Origin: Burkholderiales bacterium
Lineage (GTDB): Bacteria > Pseudomonadota > Gammaproteobacteria > Burkholderiales > CAIKXV01
Direction of reading: 5' to 3'
DNA length: 6,195 bases
Assembly: GCA_019751575.1 (NCBI GenBank)
Contig: JAIENF010000784.1
Span: 1-6,195, forward strand
Part shown: positions 1-6,057 of the stretch, piece by piece
Layout: each line of letters begins with the position of its first letter
Position numbering within the stretch: the first letter of the stretch is position 1
Translations under genes and position numbers: made by a program
The notes under the pieces: model-generated
What the model was told of the DNA's origin: nothing
The model's input: only the letters and a program-made list of their open reading frames with translations
Databases searched by the model: none

Positions 1-708
1 GTCGGTATCGCCGGTGATGGTGATCTCGTCCAGCCCGTCCGAACCATGAACGACCATCACATGCCGGCTGCCCAGCGCCTGCAGCACGCGCGCCTGCAGC
101 CCGACCAGTTCGCGGCGGAACACGCCCATCACCTGGTTCGGCGCGCCCGCCGGATTGGTCAGCGGACCCAGGATGTTGAACATCGTGCGCACGCCGAGCT
201 CCTTGCGCACCGGCGCCGCATGCTTCATCGCCGAATGGTGGCTGGGTGCGAACATGAACCCGACGCCGACCTCGCGGATCGACTGCGCGACCTTCGCCGG
301 GTCCAGGCCAAGCCTGACGCCCAGCGCCTCGAGCACGTCGGCACTGCCGCAGAGCGAGGACACCGAACGGCCGCCGTGCTTGGCGACATGGGCACCCGCC
401 GCCGCCGCGACCAGGGCCGCGGTGGTCGAGACATTGAAGGTGTGCTGGGCGTCGCCGCCGGTGCCGCAGGTATCGACCAGGTGCTCGACACCGGCAACGT
501 CGACGCGGGTCGCCAGTTCACGCATCACGGACGCCGCGCCCGCGACCTCATCCACGGTCTCGCCCTTCGAGCGCAATGCGATCACCAGCCCGGCAATCTG
601 CGCCGGGGTCAGTTCGCCGTGCATCACCTGGCGCATCAGCAGCGCCATCCGGTCGCGGTCGAGGTCGCGCCGCTCGATCAGCGCGGTAAGGGCTTCGGCA
701 TAGTTCAT
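1..708 (-). CDS. trpD: Anthranilate phosphoribosyltransferase, N-terminal part (cut by window edge)
   Basis: This enzyme transfers the phosphoribosyl group of PRPP to anthranilate, the second committed step of tryptophan synthesis, in the cytoplasm. The visible 236 residues start at an ATG whose complement ends at 708, and run off the left edge in frame. Family members are about 340 residues, so roughly the last third is missing. The N-terminal helical domain is followed by the PRPP-binding GTGGD motif (about residues 82-86), the NVST segment, KHGGRS (about 110-115), [10 protein letters not shown], and the conserved [20 protein letters not shown] stretch. The family usually has KHGN where this protein has KHGG, and it reads SSLCGSAD where SSKSGSAD is commoner. 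The start lies 10 nt after the trpG stop, with a purine-rich GAAGAAG ribosome site spanning the trpG end, so the two are co-transcribed. trpC would be expected further left, but it is outside the window. Confidence 0.97.
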   Translation of the reverse strand, partial: MNYAEALTALIERRDLDRDRMALLMRQVMHGELTPAQIAGLVIALRSKGETVDEVAGAASVMRELATRVDVAGVEHLVDTCGTGGDAQHTFNVSTTAALVAAAAGAHVAKHGGRSVSSLCGSADVLEALGVRLGLDPAKVAQSIREVGVGFMFAPSHHSAMKHAAPVRKELGVRTMFNILGPLTNPAGAPNQVMGVFRRELVGLQARVLQALGSRHVMVVHGSDGLDEITITGDTD

Positions 709-718
709 TGCGTCTTCT

Positions 719-1288
719 TCAGGCCGTCATCTTCAGGAAGTTGGCCAGCAACGAATGGCCACGCTCGGTGAGGATCGATTCCGGGTGGAACTGCACACCC
801 TGCACCGCCAGCGTGCGGTGGCGCACGCCCATGATCTCGCCATCCTCGCTGGTCGCGATGACCTCGAGCACATCGGGCAGCGACTCGCGGTCGATCACCA
901 GCGAATGGTAGCGGGTGGCCAGGAACGGGCTGGGCAGCCGTTCGAACACGCCCTGCCCCTCGTGCGTGATGGCCGAGGTCTTGCCGTGCATCACCTGCTT
1001 CGCATGCACGACCTTCCCGCCGAACGCCTGGCCGATCGACTGGTGGCCGAGGCACACGCCCAGCACCGGGATCTTCCCGGCGAAATGGCGGATGGCATCG
1101 ACCGAGACACCGGCTTCGTTCGGCGTGCAGGGGCCCGGCGAGATCACCAGGTGCTTCGGACGCAACGCCTCGATCTTCTCGACCGTGATCTCGTCGTTCC
1201 GGAACACCTCGACCTGCTGCTCCAGTTCACCGAAGTACTGGACCAGGTTGTAGGTGAAGGAATCGTAGTTGTCGATCATCAGCAGCAT
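719..1288 (-). CDS. trpG: Anthranilate synthase component II (glutamine amidotransferase subunit)
   Basis: TrpG hydrolyses glutamine and channels ammonia to TrpE, which uses it to convert chorismate to anthranilate. The 189-residue length is typical of a stand-alone TrpG. It opens with [20 protein letters not shown], has the oxyanion-loop region [11 protein letters not shown] (50-60), the nucleophile elbow GVCLGHQ with Cys79, the HGKTS segment (101-105), and QFHPES with His168 and Glu170 completing the Cys-His-Glu triad. In some bacteria a TrpG of this type also serves PabB in folate synthesis; the sequence cannot tell whether it does so here. The ATG at 1288 is preceded by AAGGGG (1300-1305 on the complement) at a somewhat long 11-nt spacing. 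trpD follows after 10 nt. The partner gene trpE lies about 1.1 kb upstream, on the same strand but beyond a reversed peptidase gene, so trpG probably has its own promoter. Confidence 0.98.
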   Translation of the reverse strand: MLLMIDNYDSFTYNLVQYFGELEQQVEVFRNDEITVEKIEALRPKHLVISPGPCTPNEAGVSVDAIRHFAGKIPVLGVCLGHQSIGQAFGGKVVHAKQVMHGKTSAITHEGQGVFERLPSPFLATRYHSLVIDRESLPDVLEVIATSEDGEIMGVRHRTLAVQGVQFHPESILTERGHSLLANFLKMTA

Positions 1289-1334
1289 GTTCGCTTAATC
1301 CCCTTGAATTCATTGCAATCGGCAAGGAAGCCAT

Positions 1335-1370
1335 GCGGGCCTGGCCCGCCTCCGGCCGCGCCTGGGCGCG
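1335..1370 (-). repeat. Two adjacent GC-rich inverted repeats in the trpG 5' leader
   Basis: Two perfect short inverted repeats lie side by side upstream of trpG. The first, 1357-1370, is CGCGCC-2nt-GGCGCG. The second, 1335-1349, is GCGGGCC-1nt-GGCCCGC; each would lose an inner pair or two to make a usable loop. On the trpG transcript they would form consecutive hairpins between the candidate promoter and the trpG ribosome site. No run of T follows either one, so neither is a standard intrinsic terminator. They may be leader structure for trpG, or chance repeats in GC-rich DNA. Confidence 0.4.
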
Positions 1371-1425
1371 TCAGTGCGCTCGGCGCCATCGGCGGGCAGG
1401 TCGGGGAGCGAGAGGATCCCTGCGG

Positions 1426-1449
1426 ATGATCATACACGAAGGTTATCAT
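1426..1449. promoter_or_regulatory. AT-richer palindromic patch, candidate divergent promoter/operator region
   Basis: The patch stands out from GC-rich surroundings between the divergent trpG and peptidase genes. It starts with the perfect 8-bp palindrome ATGATCAT (1426-1433), and ATCAT recurs at 1445-1449, giving an ATGAT-14nt-ATCAT arrangement. On the minus strand TATGAT (1434 down to 1429) matches a sigma70 -10 box for trpG. On the plus strand TATCAT (1444-1449) could serve the peptidase gene. No good -35 box was seen for either, so the promoter calls are tentative. Confidence 0.3.
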
Positions 1450-1495
1450 GCCGACGCAGATGGCTTTAGGCATGGTCCTTCGATCAGGCGGCTGC

Positions 1496-1501
1496 GGGAG
1501 G
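1496..1501 (+). promoter_or_regulatory. Ribosome binding site of the zinc metallopeptidase gene
   Basis: GGGAGG ends 6 nt before the GTG at 1508. This strong Shine-Dalgarno sequence supports the GTG start over the in-frame ATG at 1448, which would add 20 residues with no resemblance to the family N-terminus. Confidence 0.7.
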
Positions 1502-1507
1502 CATGCG

Positions 1508-2362
1508 GTGAAGCTCGAAGACGAACGCGAAAGCAGCAATGTCGAGGACCGTCGCGGTGCCAGCAGCACCGGCGGCACCGGCAGACGGATCGGCCTGGGC
1601 ACTGTCGCCATCGCGCTGGTCGCGATGCTGATGGGCGCCGACCCGTCGACCGTGATCTCGCTGCTCGCTGGCAGCGGACAGGACGCGCCCCAGGTGTCGC
1701 GACAGGCGGCGCCGGTCGACGACGAGGCCAGCCGCTTCGTGCGCCGCGTGCTGGCGAAGACCGAGGACACCTGGGGTGCGATCTTCAAGGCGAGCGGTGC
1801 ACAGTACCGCGAGCCGACGCTGGTGCTGTTCAGCGGCGCGACGCGCACGGCGTGCGGCCTCGGCGAGACGGCGATGGGTCCGTTCTACTGCCCGGCCGAC
1901 CAGAAGGTGTACATCGACCTCGCGTTCAACCGGGAGCTTGCGACCCGCTTTGGCGCCCCGGGCGAATTCGCGCAGGCATACGTGATCGCACATGAGGTCG
2001 GCCACCATGTGCAGAACCTGCTCGGCATCGCCGCGAAGGTGCAGGAAGTGCGTGCGCGCGCCAGCGAACGCGACGCCAATGCGCTGTCGGTGCGGCTCGA
2101 ACTGCAGGCCGACTGCTTCGCCGGCGTCTGGGCACGCACCGCCGACGAGATGAAGTCGTTCCTCGAGCGCGGCGACATCGAGCAGGCCCTGCGTGCCGCA
2201 GCGGCGATCGGCGACGACCGACTGCAGCAGCAATCGGCCGGCCGCGTCGTGCCCGACTCGTTCACACACGGCTCATCCGAGCAGCGGGTGCGCTGGTTCA
2301 CGCGGGGCTTCGAAACCGGCAGCGTGAAGGCCTGCGATACGTTCACCACGCGCGCACTGTGA
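1508..2362 (+). CDS. ypfJ: YpfJ-type neutral zinc metallopeptidase, membrane-anchored
   Basis: The protein belongs to the putative neutral zinc metallopeptidase family of E. coli YpfJ; its substrate is not known. From the GTG start it has 284 residues, close to YpfJ. The N-terminus MKLEDERESSNVEDRR is the family signature and decides the start. A hydrophobic segment at about 28-43 is a probable single membrane anchor. A spacer then leads to the catalytic domain with TEDTWG (85-90), a cysteine pair in the CGLGETAMGPFYC segment (Cys116, Cys128), the zinc-binding HEVGH (162-166), ELQADCFAGVW (198-208) holding the likely further ligand, and RVVPDSFTHGSSEQR (246-260). By the positive-inside rule the charged N-terminus would be cytoplasmic and the catalytic domain periplasmic. 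The gene is divergent from trpG and convergent with trpE, ending 28 nt from the trpE stop. Nothing links it functionally to tryptophan synthesis. Base composition looks like its neighbours. Confidence 0.95.
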   Translation: MKLEDERESSNVEDRRGASSTGGTGRRIGLGTVAIALVAMLMGADPSTVISLLAGSGQDAPQVSRQAAPVDDEASRFVRRVLAKTEDTWGAIFKASGAQYREPTLVLFSGATRTACGLGETAMGPFYCPADQKVYIDLAFNRELATRFGAPGEFAQAYVIAHEVGHHVQNLLGIAAKVQEVRARASERDANALSVRLELQADCFAGVWARTADEMKSFLERGDIEQALRAAAAIGDDRLQQQSAGRVVPDSFTHGSSEQRVRWFTRGFETGSVKACDTFTTRAL

Positions 2363-2390
2363 AGCGCACCGCCTGAGGGGGTGGCGGGGG

Positions 2391-3881
2391 TCAGCGCGGC
2401 GATGCGCCCGGCACCGCGCTGTCCAGCCCGGCCAGCGCCATCTCCGCCGCGCGGAGCACCGCGCGCGCCTTGTTCTGCGTCTCGCGCCATTCGCTCGCCG
2501 GGTCGGAATCGGCGACGATGCCGGCGCCCGCCTGCACATGCAGCATGCCGTCCTTGAGCACCGCGGTGCGGATCGCGATCGCCATGTCCATGTCGCCATG
2601 GAATCCGAGGTAGCCGACCGCGCCGCCGTAGATGCCGCGCCGGGTCGGCTCGAGTTCGTCGATGATCTCCATCGCGCGTACCTTCGGCGCACCGGACAGC
2701 GTGCCCGCCGGGAAACTCGCGCGCAGCACCGAGAACGCATCCAGCCCGGGCTTGAGCGTGCCTTCGACGTTCGACACGATGTGCATCACGTGCGAATAGC
2801 GTTCGATCGCCATGTTCTCGGTGACCTTGACGGTACCGGTGGCGGCGACGCGGCCGACATCGTTTCGCCCCAGGTCGACGAGCATCACATGCTCGGCGCG
2901 TTCCTTCGGATCGGCGAGGAGTTCGGTCGCCAGCGCCTCGTCGCGCTCGCGCGTCTCGCCACGCGGACGGGTGCCGGCGATCGGCCGCACGGTGACCTGC
3001 CCGGCCTCGAGCCGCACCAGTATCTCGGGCGATGCACCGACCACGTGGAAACCGCCGAAGTCGAACAGGAACATGTACGGCGACGGATTGGTCGCGCGCA
3101 ACGCGCGATAGAGGGAAAGTGGCGAGGCCCCGTAAGGCTGGCTGGTCCGCTGCGACAGCACGACCTGCATGATGTCGCCGTCGACGATGTAGCGTTTCGC
3201 GCGGTCGACCACGTCGGTGAACGCATCCTCGCTGAACTCGGACGCGGCACGGGTCGGCGCGTGCGCGGCCGCGTCGGGGATGCAGACCGGCGTGCGCAGC
3301 TTCGCCAGCAGTTCGGCCAGGCGCTTCTGCCCGCGCGCGAACGCGCCGTCGCGCCGCGGATCGACATAGACGATCAGGAAGATCTTGCCGCGCAGGTTGT
3401 CGAACACCGCCACCTCATCGGACAGCAGCAGCAGGATGTCCGGCGTGGCGATCGGATCCGGCTTCACGGTACCGGCCAGCCGCTTCTCGACATAGCGCAC
3501 CGTGTCGTAACCGAAGTAGCCGACCAGGCCGCCGCAGAAGCGCGGCAGCGCCGGCTCGGGGGCGACCTTCAGGTGCGAGAGATAGGTGCGGACGAACTCG
3601 ATCGGATCGTCGCTCTCGACCTGGCTGCGGGTCATGCGGCCGCTCAGTTCGCGGCAGATGCGGCCGGTGACTTCGATCCGGTCTTCGGCCGGCAGGCCGA
3701 TCACCGAGTAGCGTCCGAACCGTTCGCCCCCCTGCACCGATTCGAGCAGGTAGGTGTTCGGCGCATTGGCCAGCTTGAGGTAGGCCGACAGCGGCGTGTC
3801 GAGGTCCGCGAAGGTCTCGAGGTACAGCGGGATCCGGTTGTAGCCTTCAGCCGCCAGCCGGTTGAATTCCTGTTCGTTCAT
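2391..3881 (-). CDS. trpE: Anthranilate synthase component I
   Basis: TrpE converts chorismate to anthranilate using ammonia supplied by TrpG, and is the normal point of feedback inhibition by tryptophan. From the ATG at 3881 it has 496 residues, typical for the family. The N-terminal domain carries [15 protein letters not shown] (45-59), with the LLES tryptophan-binding element. The chorismate-binding domain shows [10 protein letters not shown] (299-308), [10 protein letters not shown] (336-345), [12 protein letters not shown] (363-374), [20 protein letters not shown] (390-409), GIYGGAVGY (416-424) and the [11 protein letters not shown] end motif (451-461). A second ATG at 3893 would add MERT. 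The inner start is preferred because [18 protein letters not shown] matches the usual family N-terminus and GGAG lies 6 nt before it. It follows gph on the same strand after a 230-nt leader with a likely Trp leader peptide. It converges with the peptidase gene, with no clear terminator in the 28-nt gap. Confidence 0.98.
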   Translation of the reverse strand: MNEQEFNRLAAEGYNRIPLYLETFADLDTPLSAYLKLANAPNTYLLESVQGGERFGRYSVIGLPAEDRIEVTGRICRELSGRMTRSQVESDDPIEFVRTYLSHLKVAPEPALPRFCGGLVGYFGYDTVRYVEKRLAGTVKPDPIATPDILLLLSDEVAVFDNLRGKIFLIVYVDPRRDGAFARGQKRLAELLAKLRTPVCIPDAAAHAPTRAASEFSEDAFTDVVDRAKRYIVDGDIMQVVLSQRTSQPYGASPLSLYRALRATNPSPYMFLFDFGGFHVVGASPEILVRLEAGQVTVRPIAGTRPRGETRERDEALATELLADPKERAEHVMLVDLGRNDVGRVAATGTVKVTENMAIERYSHVMHIVSNVEGTLKPGLDAFSVLRASFPAGTLSGAPKVRAMEIIDELEPTRRGIYGGAVGYLGFHGDMDMAIAIRTAVLKDGMLHVQAGAGIVADSDPASEWRETQNKARAVLRAAEMALAGLDSAVPGASPR

Positions 3882-3887
3882 CGTGCG

Positions 3888-3891
3888 CTCC
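3888..3891 (-). promoter_or_regulatory. trpE ribosome binding site
   Basis: GGAG on the minus strand, 6 nt before the ATG at 3881, supports that start. It lies just downstream of the 3899-3920 hairpin, so folding of that hairpin could affect ribosome access without burying the site itself. If the ATG at 3893 were used instead, its only plausible ribosome site (CAGG) would be inside the hairpin's 3' arm. Confidence 0.55.
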
Positions 3892-3898
3892 ATGATGA

Positions 3899-3920
3899 CC
3901 TGCGGCAGCCGGGCCGCAGG
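3899..3920 (-). repeat. Perfect 8-bp hairpin just before trpE (candidate attenuator or translational control stem)
   Basis: On the transcript the arms CCTGCGGC and GCCGCAGG pair perfectly around a 6-nt loop (CCGGCT). The stem ends 6 nt before the alternative trpE ATG at 3893 and 18 nt before the preferred one at 3881. It sits where the terminator stem of a trp attenuator would be, but the sequence after it (TCATCATGG) has no U-tract, so simple intrinsic termination is doubtful. Part of its 5' arm (GCGGC) can also pair with GCCGC just after the Trp codons of the leader peptide, which would allow competing folds. Confidence 0.5.
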
Positions 3921-3941
3921 ACAGCGTCGGGAAGAACTCGA

Positions 3942-3966
3942 GGCACGCGGTCATCGACGCGATGCC
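3942..3966 (-). repeat. Leader hairpin between trpL and trpE
   Basis: On the transcript GGCA and CGCG, separated by one bulged T, pair with CGCG-TGCC across an 8-nt loop, giving eight base pairs. It lies 9 nt after the leader peptide stop, where an intermediate (segment 2/3) stem of an attenuator would be expected. GCGTCG within this element can alternatively pair with CGACGC between the two hairpins, so exclusive folds are possible. Confidence 0.4.
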
Positions 3967-3975
3967 TCCCCACCT

Positions 3976-4089
3976 TCAATCGTCGCAGCGGCGCCAGCGC
4001 CACGCGCCGGCCGGGACGGCGGGCGAGGTGGCGCACCCGCGCTCGGTCGCGCAGGCGGTCATCGGTACGGGAAGGCGGGATCGGTTCAT
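3976..4089 (-). CDS. trpL: Probable trp operon leader peptide (Trp-Arg-Trp near its end)
   Basis: This small reading frame on the trpE strand encodes 37 residues from the ATG at 4089. Its end reads GAWRWRRCDD, with Trp30 and Trp32 codons at 4000-4002 and 3994-3996, followed by a TGA at 3976-3978 and then two hairpins before trpE. Ribosome stalling at paired Trp codons when charged tRNA-Trp is scarce is the classic attenuation signal of proteobacterial trp operons, and position and residue content fit that. Weak points: no clear Shine-Dalgarno precedes any start, other in-frame ATGs exist at 4134, 4098 and 4062, and the two Trp codons are separated by one Arg. The start is therefore uncertain, while the Trp-containing end is the informative part. 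Confidence 0.55.
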   Translation of the reverse strand: MNRSRLPVPMTACATERGCATSPAVPAGAWRWRRCDD

Positions 4090-4111
4090 GGGAAGCATCG
4101 GATGATGAACA

Positions 4112-4783
4112 TCAGGGGCCCTGCACCAGCGCATCGACTTCGGTCAGGCTGTCCACTATAGCATCGGCATCGATGCTGCGCAGGTCGGCGCCCTCGCGGT
4201 AACCGTAGCTGACGCAGATGACCGGACACCCTGCGCGCCGCGCCGCGATCGCATCGTTGGCCGAGTCGCCGATCATCACCATCTGGGCCGGTTCGACGCC
4301 GATCAGCTTCGCCGCATGCAGCAGCGGCGCCGGGTCGGGCTTCTTCACCGGCAGCGTGTCGCCCGCGACCAGCACCGGGAAGTAGCGCCGCAGGTCGAGC
4401 TGCTCGAGCAGGACTTCCGCGAAGCGCCCGGACTTGTTGGTCACGCAGCCGAGCAGGAAGCCGCGCTCGACCATGCGGTCGAGACCCTCGAACACGCCGG
4501 GATACGGCGCGCAGTTCCAGGCCACCGTGTCGAAGTAGTGTTTCTCGTACACCGGCATCGCGGTGGCGAACAGGTCGGGGGCGGGCTTGCCGTCGGCCTT
4601 GCGCGTCAGCACGCGCTCGACCAGCTTCGCGATCCCCTTGCCGACATAGGTTTCGACCTCGGACTGCGGCAGCGGTGGCAGGCCGAGTTCGACCATCATC
4701 CGGCGCGCCGCTTCGGACAGGCCGGGGATGCTGTCGACCAGCGTGCCGTCGAGGTCGATCAGGATCGCGCGCGCCCGGATCAT
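4112..4783 (-). CDS. gph: Phosphoglycolate phosphatase (HAD superfamily)
   Basis: Gph dephosphorylates 2-phosphoglycolate, a by-product of Rubisco oxygenation or DNA repair, to glycolate. The 223-residue protein has all HAD motifs: DLDGTLVDS with nucleophile Asp10 and acid/base Asp12, Thr115 in VTNKSG, Lys148 in KKPDP, and [11 protein letters not shown] with Asp173 and Asp177 for magnesium. The helical cap lies between motifs I and II, as in Gph-like enzymes. The ATG overlaps the rpe stop as ATGA, and a strong GGAGG (4791-4795 on the complement) precedes it at 7 nt, so translation is probably coupled to rpe. The rpe-gph-trpE order is common in proteobacteria and supports Gph over other HAD phosphatases, though substrate cannot be proven from sequence. 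A candidate promoter for trpE lies inside its 3' end. Confidence 0.94.
   Translation of the reverse strand: MIRARAILIDLDGTLVDSIPGLSEAARRMMVELGLPPLPQSEVETYVGKGIAKLVERVLTRKADGKPAPDLFATAMPVYEKHYFDTVAWNCAPYPGVFEGLDRMVERGFLLGCVTNKSGRFAEVLLEQLDLRRYFPVLVAGDTLPVKKPDPAPLLHAAKLIGVEPAQMVMIGDSANDAIAARRAGCPVICVSYGYREGADLRSIDADAIVDSLTEVDALVQGP
4155..4163 (-). promoter_or_regulatory. Candidate extended -10 promoter for trpL-trpE inside the gph 3' end
   Basis: The minus strand reads TGC-TATAGT, a TGn extended -10 with five of six matches to TATAAT, in an otherwise GC-rich coding stretch. The -35 region at 16-18 nt spacing (around 4177-4184) is poor, which an extended -10 can tolerate. Transcription would begin near 4148, upstream of all candidate trpL starts and about 265 nt before trpE. 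The TATAG also encodes Ala-Ile-Val codons of gph, so it could be a chance match. Confidence 0.35.
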
Positions 4784-5457
4784 CGCGCCCCCTCCGCGCC
4801 CGCCGCGGCCAGTTCGCCGCGCATCGCGGAGATCACCTTCGAATAGTCGTCGGCACCGAAGATGGCCGAGCCGGCGACGAAGGTGTCGGCGCCGGCGCGC
4901 GCGATCTGCGCGATGTTGTCGACCTTCACGCCACCGTCGACTTCCAGCCGGATGTCGCGGCCGCTGCGCGCGATGCGTTCGCGCGCCTCGCGTATCTTGG
5001 GCAGCACGGCCGGGTTGAAGGCCTGGCCACCGAAGCCCGGGTTCACCGACATGATCAGGATCAGGTCGATCTTGTGCATCACGTAGTCGAGCGCGGCGAG
5101 CGATGCGGCCGGATTGAACACCAGGCCCGCCTTGCAGCCCTGGTCGCGGATCAGGTCGATCGTGCGATCGACATGGTCGGACGCCTCGGGATGGAAGGAA
5201 ATCAGGTTGGCGCCCGCCCTGGCGAAATCGGGTACGATCCTGTCGACCGGCCTCACCATCAGGTGCACATCGATCGGGGCCTGGGTCAGGGGCCTGATTG
5301 CCTCGCAGACCATGGGGCCGATGGTCAGGTTCGGGACGTAGTGGTTGTCCATCACGTCGAAGTGGATCCAGTCGGCGCCGGCGGCGAGCACATGGGTCAC
5401 CTCCTCTCCCAGGCGGGCAAAGTCGGCGGACAGGATGCTCGGTGCGATCAGATGCAT
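4780..5457 (-). CDS. rpe: Ribulose-phosphate 3-epimerase
   Basis: Rpe interconverts D-ribulose 5-phosphate and D-xylulose 5-phosphate in the pentose phosphate pathway, and in the Calvin cycle where present. The 225-residue TIM barrel has the expected family length. It starts with [16 protein letters not shown]. The metal and catalytic residues are His32 and Asp34 in HFDVMD, His65 in VHLMV, and Asp174 in EVDGGV. The flexible loop SVNPGFGGQ (137-145) and the phosphate-binding AGSAIFG (195-201) are present. The ATG at 5457 has AGGG 7 nt upstream. Its stop overlaps the gph start (ATGA), so rpe heads the rpe-gph(-trpE) transcription unit. apaG is divergent on the other side. Confidence 0.98.
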   Translation of the reverse strand: MHLIAPSILSADFARLGEEVTHVLAAGADWIHFDVMDNHYVPNLTIGPMVCEAIRPLTQAPIDVHLMVRPVDRIVPDFARAGANLISFHPEASDHVDRTIDLIRDQGCKAGLVFNPAASLAALDYVMHKIDLILIMSVNPGFGGQAFNPAVLPKIREARERIARSGRDIRLEVDGGVKVDNIAQIARAGADTFVAGSAIFGADDYSKVISAMRGELAAAGAEGAR

Positions 5458-5512
5458 GGTTCAGCCCTGGATGGTCAGCCGACATAGTTTATCCGACAGG
5501 ACATCGATCGCC
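5458..5512. promoter_or_regulatory. Short divergent intergenic region between rpe and apaG
   Basis: Only 55 nt separate the rpe ATG from the preferred apaG TTG. The sole AT-rich stretch is CATAGTTTATCC (5482-5493), which could hold -10 boxes in either direction (CATAGT forward; TAAACT reverse). No good -35 partner was found on either strand. The promoters may overlap the opposing 5' coding ends. Confidence 0.3.
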
Positions 5513-5890
5513 TTGAAGAACAAGTACGACATCACGGTCGCCGCGAAAAGCGTCTTCATCCCGGAACAGTCAGACGAGTCCGCTTCGCGTTTCGTGTTCG
5601 CCTACACGATCACGATCACCAACACCGGCGGGCTGCCGGCACAGCTGCTGTCGCGCCACTGGATCATCACCGACGCGAACAACCAGGTGCAGGAGGTGCG
5701 CGGGCCGGGCGTGGTGGGCGAGCAGCCGACGCTGGAACCGAAGCAGAGCTTCGAATACACCAGCGGCACCGCGCTCGCGACATCGGTGGGCACGATGCGC
5801 GGCACCTACCAGATGCTGGCCGAGGACGGCACGAAGTTCGATGCCGACATCCCCGAGTTCACGCTTTCGGTCCCGCGGGTGCTTCACTGA
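5513..5890 (+). CDS. apaG: ApaG family protein
   Basis: ApaG is a small single-domain protein with an FnIII-like beta-sandwich fold, named from its linkage to apaH in E. coli. Structural and in vitro work suggest nucleotide or metal binding, but its role in most bacteria is unsettled. The conserved core is intact: PEQSD (17-21), FVFAYTITITNTG (27-39), AQLLSRHWIITDANN (43-57), the glycine-rich RGPGVVGEQP (63-72), FEYTSGTALATSVGTMRGTYQ (80-100, including the GTMRG turn), and the C-terminal IPEFTLSVPRVLH. From the TTG at 5513 the protein has 125 residues, the usual family length, with AGGA (5498-5501) 11 nt upstream. The alternative ATG at 5471 gives a 139-residue product with a 14-residue extension, but has no ribosome site. 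The gene is divergent from rpe, and its end overlaps the reversed small gene by 7 nt. A lipoprotein gene follows on the same strand. Confidence 0.95.
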   Translation: MKNKYDITVAAKSVFIPEQSDESASRFVFAYTITITNTGGLPAQLLSRHWIITDANNQVQEVRGPGVVGEQPTLEPKQSFEYTSGTALATSVGTMRGTYQMLAEDGTKFDADIPEFTLSVPRVLH

Positions 5891-6039
5891 CCCGTTGGTG
5901 GCTGGCCGTCCGTGCGCCCTACCGTGCGTCCGTCGTCCCGGCGCTTCTTCTTCCTCGGCAGGGTCCACCAGACGATGAACAACAGCAGGCAGAGCGCCAG
6001 TGCGGCTTCCATCAGCAGGAATGCGAATCCAGCGTCCAT
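5884..6039 (-). CDS. Small single-pass membrane protein of unknown function
   Basis: I do not recognise a named family. The 51-residue product from the ATG at 6039 has a hydrophobic segment at about residues 4-28, with WW near its end, followed at once by the basic cluster RKKKRR (29-34) and a polar, Gly/Arg/Thr-rich tail. That pattern predicts one transmembrane helix with the C-terminus in the cytoplasm. GGGA lies about 7 nt before the ATG. A GTG at 6072 would add 11 residues but overlaps the start of the divergent lipoprotein gene, so the ATG is preferred. The stop overlaps the last 7 nt of apaG in convergent orientation. It lies between apaG and a lipoprotein gene that may be one operon, so it may be expressed against their transcript. 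The coherent helix-plus-basic-cluster supports a real gene, but this is not certain. Confidence 0.5.
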   Translation of the reverse strand: MDAGFAFLLMEAALALCLLLFIVWWTLPRKKKRRDDGRTVGRTDGQPPTGQ

Positions 6040-6057
6040 CAGGGTTCCCGGAACAAG

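Noticed and set aside
46..771. Long plus-strand open frames across trpD (46-771 and 155-703)
   Set aside because: They are antisense shadows of trpD with biased composition and no motifs.
755..1429. Plus-strand open frame antisense to trpG
   Set aside because: Shadow of trpG; composition is Arg/His/Asp-rich and no ribosome site or domain is visible.
1279..1848. Minus-strand open frame overlapping the peptidase 5' end and the trpG leader
   Set aside because: Mostly antisense to the well-supported peptidase gene, with low-complexity Ser/Pro/Arg content.
2363..2390. Possible bidirectional terminator between the peptidase gene and trpE (CCGCC...GGCGG)
   Set aside because: The stem is only 5 bp with a 9-nt loop and has no T-run on either strand.
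2538..4202. A 554-codon open frame on the plus strand, antisense to trpE and its leader
   Set aside because: It mirrors the GC-rich third positions of trpE, is very rich in Arg, His, Asp and Gly, and shows no recognisable domain. trpE is unmistakable on the other strand.
4112..5485. gph read as a 457-codon protein extending through rpe
   Set aside because: The upstream half is rpe read in another frame and is Arg/Gly/Asp-rich. The HAD protein clearly begins at the ATG overlapping the rpe stop, with its own ribosome site.
4675..5487. Plus-strand open frame antisense to rpe and gph
   Set aside because: Shadow of rpe, without recognisable motifs.
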